From the NCBI GenBank assembly GCA_963573305.1, contig OY754332.1, forward strand, positions 51,125,559 to 51,189,558: 64,000 nt of DNA. The letters are read 5' to 3'. The notes beneath the pieces were generated by a model. It had not been told where the DNA came from. It was given only the letters and a program-made list of their open reading frames with translations, and did not search any database. The DNA is from Pyrrhosoma nymphula (lineage: Eukaryota; Arthropoda; Insecta; Odonata; Coenagrionidae). This document shows, in pieces, positions 30,501 through 45,500 of this stretch; the stretch's first letter is position 1, and every line of letters begins with the position of its first letter. The translations under genes were made by a program, and so were the position numbers.

Positions 30501-33500
30501 ATGTATATTTATGTATTTTTCACAACATTCACAAATGGATTTTTATTACACATGAAATGCTTCCCTATCATCTTCATGCTAAAATGATCCCGTTCTGTGC
30601 AAGTAAGAATAGAGCACATCCATTATGACTTGTAAGGCAAGACGTAATTCATATGTGGAAGTAGGTAATTCAATAGGCATCTTTATAACAAAAGAGGATC
30701 ATACCTCAAAAAGTATTTGTAAACTTACCTGGATAAGGGAACAGCCTTGCTAACTCCGGGGTGATACAATACTTAGGTTCATCAGGGCAAGGAGAAACAT
30801 CAAGTTTTAGAGTTCCTGGAATACATTTAAGTTTTTTCATGACTGAGCAAGGCCTCTTAAGTTCTTGCAAAAACTTATATAAATCTTCATCTCTCAGTTT
30901 GTCACTTTCCTGAAATAATACAGGACATAGAGTAAATAAGTGATACAAATCAAGGAAACGAGAAGGGAAATGTTATAGAAAGAATGGAGCATATCTGTGT
31001 GCAGAACTGAAAAACTGCAAAGTTCTGTGGTGTTTGGGGCATTATAAAGTATTCATAGAATTCTTATGGTGTAATTTTTAACAGAGTAGAAACTCGAAAA
31101 TAAAAAGCACAAAAATATGAAGTTTTGATTTTAAGAAGCAAAACTGTCAGTCCCAACAAAAAGCCTATACAACATGGAGCTATGCCAAAATATGAAGTTT
31201 CGAAAATACAAAATAACATACCTCGGGCCCCGTCCCCAGGACAAAATAGAATTCATTCTTATGAACTATGGTGAAAAACTGCATTAGTAATACTCTCTTT
31301 TTGCAGACGTAGACACTTAACAAATCAGCGATGCCAAATATGATGCATCCAAGTGTGAAATACGTGAATGATAGTGCATTGTCTTGCACACATTCCTTAT
31401 TTATTAGACAAATTACATAATGATAGACAAATTACGTAAGCATTGTTGTTCCAACAGTTGTTCTTGACACTCATCACTTTAATAAACTTCTGTGGCACTT
31501 TTAGCAACAAATTCTTAATAGCAGCGTGACCACGAAGTTTTAATTTTTAAATTCCCTGACATTTCCACGAAATTCCCTGACAAAATGTCTCCCTCAAACA
31601 AAGTGTACAGAGATTTTTTTTTCTTTCAGCCAAGATATTTGAAGAGGTAGCCAGGAATGGCTGGGCAGAGCCAAAGGGAGGAAGAAAGAACTGGCAATGA
31701 ATGGCCTGGCATACATCGGGCGGCGGCAGAGACCAAAAAAGTACATATATGGAACATGAGCCGAGCCACTTCTAGAGGCGAGACCGCTACTAGTTTCCCT
31801 GACATTCAGCTATCCTTCCCTACATTGCTGACGCACTTGAGCGCATCGCGTTCATAGACACGAAGAACCATGATTTCCTTTCTTATTTAGCGATGAAGAG
31901 CTATGAAATTTTAGGCATACATAAACAATACAATGGTGATTGATAAAATGGTTAGAATTTAAGTCTAAGGTCCTCAGCTTGACTCCGGAAAAATTGTCAA
32001 CAATGAATTTGGTGTTTGAATTGTTGGTCACAAACTAAAGCAACTGCCTTGCGCACCTTGCACACAGGATAGTTGTGTATGTGAAACAGAATATGTATCT
32101 CAGAATTTAAACATGTGGACTGAGCAATGGAAAGCCAATGAAGTAATTTCAGGCGAGAACTTTGCTGATTCTCTGTTTTTTCTTTCAATGTAATCAACTT
32201 TGGTCCAAATCTTGGTGGATGCTCACTTTGTACAAATATTTTTGTAGTATCTGTCATAATCAATGACATATTTGATATTTTTATTAAAATAACACAAACT
32301 AGTAACTTTAAAGTATTAGGGAAGTTTCGGCTGTCGTGTTTCTATGGCCAGGCATAAATACTATTGTAAATGGAAATCCTCATGTATGACATGCACCCCA
32401 TTTTTTTGAAGCTAACAAAAGTGGAAAGTGTTATAAATGAGAATATATGGTATACCGCAAACTGATGGCGATATGGAAAATATGCCAAATCATGTACCAT
32501 TTGTTGTTGAGTCATTAGTCATTGGAGCGAAATAATATTTCCTCCAAAGTTCGTATATTCAGCTGACGATATGGAAGACACAATAATGGATACTTGTGAA
32601 GGATATTTTGGAAATGGGCTGTCTCTTGCTCTTTTTACCTACAATTGAGTGATAAAGAGAGGGTGACTTAAAGTGCAGTCGGGCCGGCTACTGTCATAAC
32701 CGTGAAGATGTTAGAATAAAATGACTATCTTAAGCATCCATACTGGTTGCTAGTCTCTACTAACAGTGGATTAAAAAAATTTAACTATTATACAAAAATG
32801 CATAACTTTTGCTTTATGAATGCATTCTTAACTGGGTAGAAATTTCACCAAAACTATGATCGCTTACTTTAAATCGCAAAATACAAAATGCCCACTTTCC
32901 CGTACTGTTGATTTTATATCATTGAAACCATTCAAAAATTTATTCTATTGTTATACATGACAATATTTACTAATGTCCGGTGTTTCCCTACAGTGGAGAT
33001 TTCATTTAGGTGATGAGGATGACAGGAAGAGTGAAAGGGAATGGAGAAAGAAAGGATAGACAATGACAAGAGAGTCATGAATGAGGATAGATACATTCTA
33101 AATCCTCCATTGGGAAGTGAAACGGAAATTAACTGCTTAGTCATTTTAAAATTTTACACATCTTAAAATAATGCACTTGCACGCACAATCAGTAAAAAAT
33201 TACATGTTAAATGGTCTTCAAATCATACCACAATTAATAAACCTCTCTCAAGACTTGAGAGACAAGCTGAGGGAATAAGGTCCCAGTAATAAGCACTAAC
33301 AACATTTTCCAAATGCTTTCTTGTTCCCTCACCTGTTTAAAAAAACTGGAAACTGTAAGTTTAACAGGCCTAAATGTATCCAGGCTTGATCCAAAGTCTT
33401 CAGGTGACCAACTTCTCCTTTTCTCAGACACACTGCGCCTCTCAAGTGAGCCTCTTCGTGTGAGTGAGCCCACATCACTTGCTTTCTTACGGAATTGATC

Positions 33501-36500
33501 AAAACTACCACTGCTTGATTTTCGATCTGCGGAAGAAATAAAATTAATGTAGTGGTTAACTAATTAGTTGAAGAGGACATTATGGTGGCATGTATAAAAA
33601 CTGCTTACCTAAACTATTTGAGCCAGTACTCTCTTTATCACTTCCAGAGTCCCGCTCTAGGCTGTTCACACCAGTGATGATGTTCATAAGATATATAGCC
33701 GTCCATGCAAATGGCATTCTGTATTTTCCCAGCCTTTCACAAGATGCTACTGCATTGACTCTTACCTTATCACGATTCTAAAACAAAAGGCACTTTGGTG
33801 TCATAGAAGTGTGCAACATGACCTTTAATTTACATAGCCTAGTTTTAGGCACATGAGTAGGGATCAGAAAAAAACCTTAATTTTATGATATGACCTAAAA
33901 AGTCACAATTATTAGAAAAAGGTTATTGAAAAGAACCTTAATATAATACGAGGTTTTGTTCCTCTTTTCGTTGCTGAAAGACCATTCAGTGAGAGTAAGT
34001 CTTACAACTGCACACTGTTTATTAGATTGAGTGTTCTTATAGTATTTCTTAACATTTGATTGATAACTCCATTGAAAATGGCTTACTTATTCCAGTTTGT
34101 ATGATTTTTACTGATGATTGGAGTACTAAAGATTTGCAATTGTGTGCATAACACTTTTTCCTTTCATATGAAGTTAAAAAGAGTTTCTCATATCCAGAGT
34201 CATCTTATAAGTGGGTATATACGGAGTGAGTTATTTTCAAGGGTATACATCAAAATTAAAGCTACTACCAAAAATAAAAGCTCAGAAATACAGAATAGAA
34301 CTTTAACTGCACCTACCTTATCATCCTTCATGTATGGCTCAGCACATTCACTTATATCTCCTTGAAGAACTTTTTCCAATTTTATCACCAGAAATAAGTC
34401 CGTTGAAGGGTACGTAATGTCCAAAATGCAAGATCTACTCAAAGTGCTAATATCACAGTAAGGAATGTGTGAACCAAGCATTCTCTTTAAAGTTTCCGAA
34501 TTCATGTCAAAATAAAAATTCTCTGATATCTTCTTCTTTTCTTTGGCATCATATAAAGCCATAATGGCAAAAATAGGCTCCACTTCTAAATCTAACCTGT
34601 AAGTTAAGTAATTCATATGAGCTACAAGAGAAATGAAAAAAAATGAACAACGTTAGGAAGGTCATACTAGCATATTATGATAACTTTGTTCAAATTTAAG
34701 CAGGGAATTAATGCTAGCTGTAAATAGTTTCTCCAGTACAAAAGATTTTAGGTTTCAGAAAGAAATAATGAATATTCCAGCCACAATGAAAAAAATGGGG
34801 TAAACTACTACAGATATTTCATCAACATTGCTGGTTTTAAAAACAACATTCATTCAACACAATGCTATGCTTGAAAGAGAAAATATGCTGGCTATCATTT
34901 CTCCACTATGTATTAGTTTCTCATCTCTTCATGCATGACACGATCTCACCAACTAATAGAGTCTTAAGGCTGTTTTACATTGGGAATGAAATTGTTCAAC
35001 TTCAAACAGCATATTTTTCTCAATCGGGCGTGCAATCATTTTCAAATTTGAGCAGGGGCTATTTTACCATCTCACGTTGATGCATTTGTGAATGCATTCT
35101 TTCAATTCACGGCTTTACACAATGCAATTTGAAATGGACGTTCGTACGTACATCAAATTGTGTAATTACGTGCCCCGTGTAAAACGGGCTTAAGAACAAA
35201 ATGTAAAATGCATACAGATATTATGGAGAAGCATCTGGGAGCTAAAACTAATGAAATAGGTAAAATAAGGAGATTTAGCTGAAACGTACTTTAGCTGAAG
35301 ACATTTAACCAGTATCCTGTGGCCCATATGCTCACTGGGTATTTCAGCTGGAAATCTCCTTTCGATTATTTCCTCTTCATCTTGGGTAGGAAACAGTGAA
35401 AACAAAGCATCCTGTTCAACATAAAAATGTAAACAGATTAAATATTTGAAAAGAGACTAAGTAAAATAAAGAATGATGAGAGCTGTCTTTCATCATACAT
35501 TGGCAAAAGAGAGGGATCTTTGAAAGATCAAACATGAAATATGGATACAAATTTGGAAGAAGGCTACTTTAAAAATAAGCAGAAATGGTTTGGTATTGGG
35601 TATAATATTTGCTTCCATATTTTCAGGCTGAAGAGAACCTGAAGGTTTCAGGTTCTCTGTCAACATTTAGGTTGTTAAACCTTTCATTGTTCAACAGAGT
35701 CACAACTAACACCACTTCCATGGAAATGAAGTTATACGCTTTTAGCCTTAGTTAACAATAATAAAAATGCTATTACAGTCTACCCATCAGTTACGGATGT
35801 TCAAAGATTAGAGATGGGCCACTCTGAAAATTACCACAGTAATTTCATAATTTACCATGATATTTTTCGTAATTTACAATGACCCAAAAATTTACCTGAG
35901 TTTGCGATAATTTTTCATACAGATAAATTCCAAACATACTTTTAAGCCAAGTTAATGCACATTTCCTATGCGTTTTAATATAAATTGAGGCATGTACAAC
36001 TCATTTTTGGAATATTTTACTTAAATTATCACACTATAGAATAATGCATGAGGATTAGAATATTCTTCTTGAAAATTTCTCATACTATGAGAAAAAAATG
36101 CCAGATTTCATGCTGCTGCTGTATTCATTTTTACAATTTTTTAATTTCTAATACATTGTTTTAAATTGGCATTAATGGTTCAAACATCATTATTCCCCTC
36201 CTATTGACATTGGCTTTATTATTTAATCCTAAATTAACTATCAATTTCTTAAAACTCATTAAATGGAAATTAACTGGAAAAACTTAAATTACTGGAAAAT
36301 GATGGTAATTTACCCATATCAACCAAAATTAAACCACTCACATCTGGCCAAATTATGGCCGTCAAAAGTGTGAGAAGGGAGTCCTATTTTCATTCATGAA
36401 GTGAGAAAATCAGTAAGAAATTCCATAGCTAATGGTGCAAAATAAAAGAGAAAAATTAATGATGCACAAATATTACTCATATCAGTAAATTATATATAAT

Positions 36501-39500
36501 TTTTGACGAATAAAAAAGTATCATTTAATTTATTTTTCTTCATGGGGATGTTGTAATAACTTCATCACAACTCTGTAAAAGACCTTATGCAACCAGCAAT
36601 ATAACTGTGCCGTAGATATTTTTCTACTCATGACAACAACCGAGGTACTCCTCTAAAAATGACGAAAACCTTTGCTCGTATATTCAACATTAGTACCAAG
36701 AATTTGCACACTATTTATATTATCTCATGAATTTTCCATCTTGTTGATGTTGTTACCACCCTATGATGGTGCAGAAAAGATCTTCTGCAACCCACGAAAA
36801 GAGAGTAATGACGACGAATAAAATGAATAATTCAGTTAAAAGAGTGAAATACCTAGGAGATAGGCTCATATCCATGAGAATAGAAGGCCACACCAAATAT
36901 ATACTAGTCATTCAAGTGTATATGCCAATTCTAGTCATGAGGATGAAGAGGTTGAGGAAGTGTATGATATGATTGAAAAGGAACTGGAGGAAGAAAAAGA
37001 TTGCTTTAAGATAGTCATAGGTGACTGAAATGCAGTGGTAGGAAAGGGAAGAGAAGGAAAGACAGTTGGAATCATGGAATTGGAAAGAGAAATGACAGAG
37101 GAGAGGCTGGTAGAGTTTTGCAAAGAAAACAAGATGATTTTGGCAAACACCTGGTTCAGAAATCACATCAGAAGACTATACACTTGGAAGGTACCAGGGG
37201 ATCGATTCAGAAGCCAGATCGACCACATTATGATAGAAGAGAGATTCAGAAATGGCATAAAGTACGTGGGCTACCAGGAGCAGGTATAGCGAGCAACCAC
37301 ATTTTAGTTTTGGTAGAACTGAGGGTTAGAATGAAGAAAATAGAGATAGTGAGATACCTTAGTGAGATAAATGAAATAGGAAAAGAGGAATTCGGAAGGG
37401 AAATAGGTAATAGTTTGGAAAAGAACAAGAAAGATAGGGAGACGGTTGATGAAGAATGGAAAAGGATTAAAGAAAATATCACAAATAAAGCAGAGGAATT
37501 GATCGGGTATGTTAAAGGAGTGAGAAGAAGGAAACCATGGGTGAGTAATGAAATGATAAAGAAGATGGTAGAAAGAAGGCAGGCAAAGAAAATAATGAAT
37601 TAGGAAGGAAGAAGAAAGTACAGGAAATTGAACCTCAATTGAGAAGGGAGTGTGAAAAGGCAAGAGAAAACTGGCTGGACGAGCAGTGCGAAGAGATAGA
37701 GAAGCTAGAGAAGGCAGGAAAATATGAGGCGGCATACAAGAAGGTCAGGGAATTTAATGAAGTAAATGGAGGTTTTGGGAGAGAAACAAGTAGCAGATTG
37801 AAAAGCATAGAAAACAAAGGAGGACAAGCCGTGACTGGACAAGAGGCGTTAAATAGGTGGAAAGAATATATTGAAGAACTGTATGATAAGAACGGAAAAC
37901 CTAAAGAAATAGAGATAGAAGAGGAGGAGGAAGAGGACGAGAACCAAGTGGGGTACAAGATACTGGAAAGCGAAGCAAGGCAGGCATAGAAAGAAATGAA
38001 GAGAGGGAAAGCATCAGGTATGCACAAAATTCCTATGGAATTGATTCAGGATTTGAACGAAGAAGGCATTGCAAATATTTTAAGGCTGTGCAATAAAATA
38101 TATGAAATGGGGGAGTGGCCAAAAGATTTCCTCAAGACCATAATGATAGTGATGCCAAAGAAAAAGGGTACAGGCAAGTGGGAAGAGCACAGGACTATAA
38201 GCCTCATATTACACACTACCAAGATATTACTGAGGAAATTGAATAGAAGGTTAAAAACGAAAATGGAGGAAGGAGTGGGAGATTAACAGTTTGGATTCCA
38301 AAAAGGGAAGGGAACAAGAGATGGAATAGGGTTGCTGAGAACAGTGGGAGAGAGGTATATAGAAAGAGGGAAGGAGCTATGCATCTGCTTTGTGGATCTG
38401 GAAAAAAGCGTTTGACAGGGTGAATGGAGCAAGCTATGGGAGATTTTGAAAAAGAAAAGAGTGGGTTAGAGAGAGAGGAGTGATAAAACATCTATATATG
38501 AAACAACAGGTGGCAGTAAGGTTTGGTGACAGGTGCAGTGAGTGAAGCGAAGTTGGAAGAGGAGTGAGACAGGGTTGCTGTCTCTCACCAAAATTGTTTG
38601 TTATGCACTTGGAAGAAATAATTGAGGAGAGCTTAGAAGACGAGGAAAATGTAGGAGTGAAGATAGGAGGAAAAATGATTAAATGCATCGGGTTTGGGGA
38701 TGACATGGCAGTGGTGGCAGAGGATCCTGAAATGCTCGGGAGGATGATGAGGTATATCAATGAATGTTATGAAAAATATGGAATGAGGGTAAAAAAAAGG
38801 AAGACAAAAACAAAGAGGATAGGAAGAGAGGGAAAGATTGAACTAATATTAGGAGTGGAAATAGAAGGAGTAGAAAGATTAAGATATCTAGGAAGTGTGG
38901 TGGAAAACAACTGGAGATGCGACCAGGAGATAAAAGAAACAATTGGAATGACAAAGACTGCATTCAGATGAATGGAAAGACTGTTAGTGAGCAAAATAGT
39001 TATTGAGTTTCGGAAAAGGCTGATGAAATGCTATGTATGGAGTGTATTTTTGTATGGGGCGGACACATGGATGCTGAGGAAAGGAGACAGACGGAGAATT
39101 GAGGCATTCGAAATGTGGACATGGAGACGGATGATGGGAGTGGAGTAAATTGGAGGGACAGAAGGAGAAATGAAGAGGTCCTAAAGAGCGTGGGAGAGGC
39201 AAGAAAGTTGATGGGGGTGATTTTGAAAAGGCAAAAGAATTGGGTTGGCCACTATCTAAGACATGGTGGCTATCTAAGACAATTGAAGGCGGTGGTTGAA
39301 GGGGCAGTAGAGGGAAGGAGCAGAATGGGATGGAGGCATACAATGATGTTGGATGGACTGAAGGGAAGAGATGGATACGGTGACTTAAAGAGACTGGCCT
39401 TGGAGAGAAAATTGTAGGAAGAGAACGCCAAGGATCTGCTGAATGGCAGAGCACCCAATGATGATGATATTAAAGTTTAAATATTGGTTAAATAACATTT

Positions 39501-42500
39501 TAAATCATTTGATTCCAGCATATTTCGTACCTATACTGTATTGTGTATCACTGAATGCACTGGTGATGATGTAGTTTAACCAATCCATCATCCGGTAATA
39601 TACTGACTCACTTTACGATGGAATTCACATTACGATCGGTCTTATGGAACGGATTACCATCGTAAAGTGGGGTTCTACTGTACTATTGTAACAATAAGAG
39701 TTTCTTTTGATTTGAGAGGTGAAATTTAGTATGGTAAATCCCAGATTACCCAGTGGAACAATAAATGTGTGGCACAAACAACAGTGGAAATGAATGAATC
39801 ATCAGGGCAAGTTATATCAGGTAGGTGTGAGACAGAAATAACGAATAAGCTGTGGGAGAGACTGGAGGGGAAAAGATTCCTTTGCATTTCAGTTAACGGT
39901 CAAAGAGGGAGGAAGATTGTAGCGAAGCAGGGCATTCTCAGCCATTTACTCTCACCTTTCTTCTTTCACTCCTTCCCTCTCAATGATCCCATCTACCTCC
40001 CCTCTTGACCTTCATCCAGTCAAATACAAGAAATCTCTTTCCTCAAACATATATCAGCATAGAGATTGGTGGCAGTAGTGCCCCCCTCTACTTTCCACAT
40101 AGCATTGAATAAATGACATACAGTCATGTCAATGTCATCAATATGTAGTCACAGAGTACTCACAGTAAGTGAAATACCTGATTCAGAATACAGTAAAACC
40201 TCTCTTTTACACTTTTGACGGGGATGAAGGAAAAAAGTGTAAATCGCGGGAAAATGTAAATTGAGGGTAATCGTAATTTGTAGGAAATAGAAGCAAAATC
40301 ATAGCCTAATGTTAAATAATTTTATTTTAATTAACAGGTGATATTTAATATTTGATGGTTCACCAAATAGGCATAAATAAATTAATAAACAAAAGTTAAC
40401 AAAAAATAAAAGTATTCTCATATTTTAACTGAACTTGATTTGAGGTGGTGTCTACCTACATATATTTATCTTTGCATTAAGGGCATACATTTTTTCTTCA
40501 ACAATAGTCTATGTCATCCATGCCTTTGTGTTGGCTGCATAGGTTGTAGCCAAGGTCTTTCTTAATGTTTTTAAAGCAACGTGGATTTATGGAATTTTCA
40601 AACACAAAGGGCTTCAGTCTCTCACTGCCATCTGGATTAGCTCCTGATAAAACAGTAAGGCGACCTTTGCTGAGCTTGGCCCCATGACAAGGGTCCCCTT
40701 TGAAGTCTATAGGGTCTTGTGTGGCATTATTTAAAAAAAAGACGTCTCGTCCACATAAAAAATGTCTTTAAGAGTATAGGCATAGCCATCAACATAATTA
40801 TGCAAAGTTGTGCACTTCCAGTGAGAAACTGTTTCAGGATCCATGTAGAGTACCTACACTGTTAGATTCACCAAAAATTATTTTATAGACAATATTTATA
40901 TCGCCTTTTGAAACGGTGTAAACATCCATTTGATTCTTTAAAGACATCAGTGCGCCGAGCGCCTCTAGCAGCGGTTATACGGCCTTATTTCGGGGGAAGA
41001 TTTAAACAATGTCTTCAATATTTCTTCAAGTTCATCGTACTTGGAGTATTTAATGTAATTACGCCTTTTACCAATAGGGCCGTAGTCCTTAGCACTTTTC
41101 TCTATACATTTACGGGTTTTTACAGTTGTGTTCCACGTTGAACCTGGTACATCACGTTCTTCGGTCAGGGACACGCGAGTGGCCGTATTAGAGTCAATTC
41201 TCTTTGCAAAATGTTGATTTTTTTCTTCCAATGATAACGATTATCTCGCACGCTTGTTTGCCTTTTTAAATTACGTTTCCTCACGATTGCCGTAAGTAAT
41301 TGCACATTAAATAAAACTAAAGGTGAAGTAACTAAAAACCTAAAAACACAAGATGAATGGCATTAGTGCGGGAGTTACGAGAAATAAGAAAAAGATCGCT
41401 GCGAAGTATGAGAACAAGAGTTAACATACGTTTTAACTTTTCGCCACAATGAAAGCAATAGTTGGCCAAATAATATCTAATTAAATATATTTATGGCATC
41501 CGCTACAATTTAAATGTACTGTTTAAACAGCTAGTACGGCCAGGGAAGATAATTCTATTCCCTGGTATGGCTCATTAGTACCAATTCGAGAATCCCGATC
41601 GCAAGCATTACAATATCCGGCATAAATACTTTTGCGCAATGCTATCGATGTAATGTGCAACCATCAAACAAATAATTGTGTTTTTAAAGAAAACCAAATA
41701 AATCAGCATTCATTCGTCATGGTTAAGCATGTATTTTATCCACATTTAACATTAATCACGCTCGAAGGGCCGCCAGTTGAAGTGCGCCAGCCGCCATCTT
41801 TCTTGCCTTCAAATGTCGTAAATGGCGGGATTTGAAAGTGTAAATAGCGGGATGAAAATACATTATAATGATGCAAACATTTTTGGGACCGGGAGAAAAT
41901 GTTGTAAATCACGGGAAAACGTAAATTCCGGGGACGTAAAAGCGGGGTTTTACTGTATATTATACACTGACACCTAGTAAAGAAATTTTTCTCAACAAAA
42001 TATATAATTTTCAATGCATTTATGAATGAACTGTTTCACATACCTCATAGTCCACCTTTACCCAATAAGTATCATTATGTTAGGGATGTAATAAATTACA
42101 TGTAGACTATAAGGAAATCACCTAATAATATTTGATTTTATGACTACAGTCCAATCTTACTAAAGCAGATGTGTGTGCGCAAAATTATATGATGTTAAAA
42201 GCAGTCATAACAAACATCATTTAAGTCATCAACATCTCTTAAGTAGTTTGACTAGGTATCAATGACTGCGTGGAGTAAATTATGACTAGATTAGAGAGCT
42301 TCAAGGATTATCTTACACCTCTCTGTATTAGACCAGGAGGTGATTTTAAAGCCATTTCATATGAAAAAAGAGCATATTTTAGGTAATGACCTATGGTTAG
42401 GGATAGGAAAATTTCGCGATCGCAAATTTTGCGAATTTAGGCAAAAATGTCCTAGGAGTGGTAGTTAGTTACAACATACTCCATACTGACTGAGGAAATG

Positions 42501-45500
42501 ACTTTTGAACTCGCGAAATGTCGCGAATTGTGCCCCAAAACGCAAATTTTCATTTTTATGAGAAAATGGTAGGAGGTACATTTCAAATGCAAGAAAAACA
42601 TTAAAATTGAAAGCAAATGTTGTCAATTCGATTTCAACGAACTCACATGCAAATATTCCTGAGGTATGCGGAAGTTTGCAGTTCATCGTAGCATAACCGG
42701 TATTACGATAACAATCGCTGGAGGATGACATCGGGTGCTTTCGATTTACGGCACTAACCGGCAATACACAGCTCGCCATGCCGCTGAGCTTTCTATTTAC
42801 AATTAGTGGAATAACCATCTATCGGCATCTATGATCGGTGGCTCTCCGCTCCGAGGTGAGTCGAACAAAGGAAAAGCAATATGCACATTTATTCTAAGTA
42901 ATCAGCTACAGCAGGGTTTCCAAAACTTTTCCTGCGATGGAACACTTCGTAAATCCTGAAATTTTAATGGAACACCTTCTGGACTTCACATATATTAAAC
43001 CATTGCGTTTAGGTAGCAGCATATAAAGCCATTATAGGTTACTCTGAACACCCATTAGCCTTCCGTGGAACATAGTTTGGGTATCCCTGCACTACAGATT
43101 TGAAGACGAGACGGACTGCGCATGTGTGAATAGCCTTTGAGTTGTTTCATTTCAATGGGATCGTTCACAAAGAGATTTTTAATGCCAATTATAGTTTGAA
43201 AACTAAAGAGACACGTATTTTTCCGATTTTTTATCTTGGGTCTGCTTTGTTCATAACAGTCTACTACAGATTTGAAGATGAGACGGACTGCGCATGCGTG
43301 AATAGCCGCTTTGAGTTGTTTCATTTCAATGGGATCGTTCACCAAGAGATTTTAAATGCTCATTATAGTTTTGAAACTAAAGAGCCACGTATTTTTCTGA
43401 TTTTTTTATATTGTTTTGTTCATTAGACTCTACTACGGATTTGAAGACGAGACGGACTGTTCATGCGTGAATAGCAGCTTTGAGTTGTTTCATTTCAATG
43501 GGCTTGTTCGCCAAGAATTTTTAAAATGCCAATTCTGATAGAGTTTGAAAAATAGAGAGAGGAGTATTTTTCTGTTTTTTGATCCGTCGCCTGCTTTTCG
43601 AATTATCGGCGGCGAAAAATCGGGGTTCTTAACCCTTTCACGTAAAAGAACCAACATGAAAAGTTTTGAAGTCACACGCTGCTCCATCCAATCACGCTGG
43701 GCGCTATGCAGCATTCCCCTTCCCTCGCTTTCCAGCGACCGAATTAGTAACTGAACTGGATCTCTGATGACGTCACGAACTTTTTGAGTGGGCGGTAAGT
43801 TTCGAAAATTTTTGTTTTTGATTTAAGAGTGAGTGGCTGAATATAGAAGAATTTTGTCTCCACCGAAAATTATTTTCCAATCCATCCACCGAATTCGTGA
43901 ATGAAATTGCAATTTCGCATCATAGTGAACGACCTTATTACAATGGGGTCGTTCCATTGCAATGGTTGCGTAGCTGGCTTGAAAGCACCAATCAAGACCA
44001 ACTACGACATCAATATAATTGTCGATATATTTATTTATTGCTTGGCACCAAGATTGATTTTATTGTTTGAATCTCTAGTTTTTTTGCCATTTCCGTCAAA
44101 TGACTGTTTGTTTTCCAGTGACAATTGTTAAGTATCCTAGTTTTATTCCTGGTTTCTGTGCTTTCAATTGATTTTGACGAGTTATTGAGATGCCGAATGC
44201 AAAATTAAGTGCAAGAGACCGGGCTTTCCAATATCAAAAAGATGGATTTTATTGTATCGATAAAAGTACGGTCATGTAAAAATTCTACAATTGTCAGGTT
44301 GCTTGGGAAAGACTCAATTGGAAAAATTTAAAATCTTCAAAGCACGTAACTGCAGCAAACTTTCACAAGGATGGAAATTCTCTAAAGTTACATGTCAATA
44401 CACGAAATGTATTAAATTTTATTTTTAAATTTAGTGCCACTTTTCCAGGTTCTGCCACCGAGGTGATTGTCTTCAGTCATAACATGGTTAGAAGGGGAAG
44501 TGTCGCATAATAACCCAGATCATATTGGGTTAAACTATAGTATAAGTGACCCTTTTCTAGACTTTGAAATAATTGGTATTTTGTGTATATATATAAATTT
44601 GTGGTCACTGTGAATTCCTAATTTCAAAGTACCGCTTTTCTCCCTCTCAAACCACTGAAAAATTCCTATCCCTACCTATGGTATATGAAGGAGGAAATTG
44701 TAATCTATTGCTCTTGGTTCAAGCCAAAAGAATAGGCTCCCTCAAAATATCTTTTATCATTAATGTATTATGTAGTAGTATGTACCTATTAAATTTTCAG
44801 CCTTGTCACTGTCTAAAATAAAAACTACCAAAATAAGTCATAGACACTTGCATGTGATACATAGATGCTTTGGAATATGTGGAGTGAAAATAATTCAATG
44901 AGGTATAATTGCAAGTACCATCAACCTCTCACCTGTCTCTCCTCTGTTCTTCTGGCTTCATTCAACTCATCCACAGTCTCAGGAGGAATTCTCTCAAGGA
45001 GAGAAGGGATAAGGGCATCACTAATTGAGTTGCGAAGGTCAAAGCTTGCCCAGCTGCCTCTTGGTGTGTCCACAGAATGAAAGGACTGCTGAGATAAGGA
45101 TGGTTCCTAATGGAGTGCACAGAATAAATTTCTCATTATACACCATAGTTGAATGCTGTCATAGAATAGCTTATACAAAACAATGAACCACCAGCTTAAA
45201 AATTCTATCCCAGCACATCTATGAACTAAACCCAGTGAAAAAATAACATTCACAGATGTCACCCTAAAAAAGTGAAGCAAAATATTATTTTAATCTTTCA
45301 ATTGAAAATATAAGACTATCATGATAAATCAACCACTTCTCAGCAATTTTACAGCTGTAGCAATAATAAAAACCACATGATAAGTTGAACAATAGGTAAA
45401 ACAGTTGAATAACTCAGCAGCCCGCATCATATACTTAATGGCGCTTTTGTTTTTATTACATTGACAGTATTACTAAATGACATGAGAAATGTAGAGATAG

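Larger units (their letters stand above)
42398..44674. mobile_element. hAT-type element, 2,277 bp, with 8-bp target duplication
   Basis: Both ends read inward TAGGGATAGGAA, and CCTATGGT stands directly outside each (42390-42397, 44675-44682); 8-bp duplications are the hAT hallmark. Inside are a nested 178-bp MITE (42912-43089), three tandem 170-bp repeats (43091-43600) and a plus-strand zinc-finger remnant (44190-44400). No full transposase was seen, so it is non-autonomous. In DOCK intron 5. Confidence 0.82.

Noticed and set aside
37304..39454. Long Ser/Leu/Pro-rich minus-strand frames
   Set aside because: They are the antisense of the purine-rich plus-strand LINE at 36.8-39.5 kb; no domain, and the plus strand reads RT motifs.
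43091..43600. CRISPR-like array
   Set aside because: Units are about 170 bp direct tandem repeats without spacers in a eukaryotic transposon.
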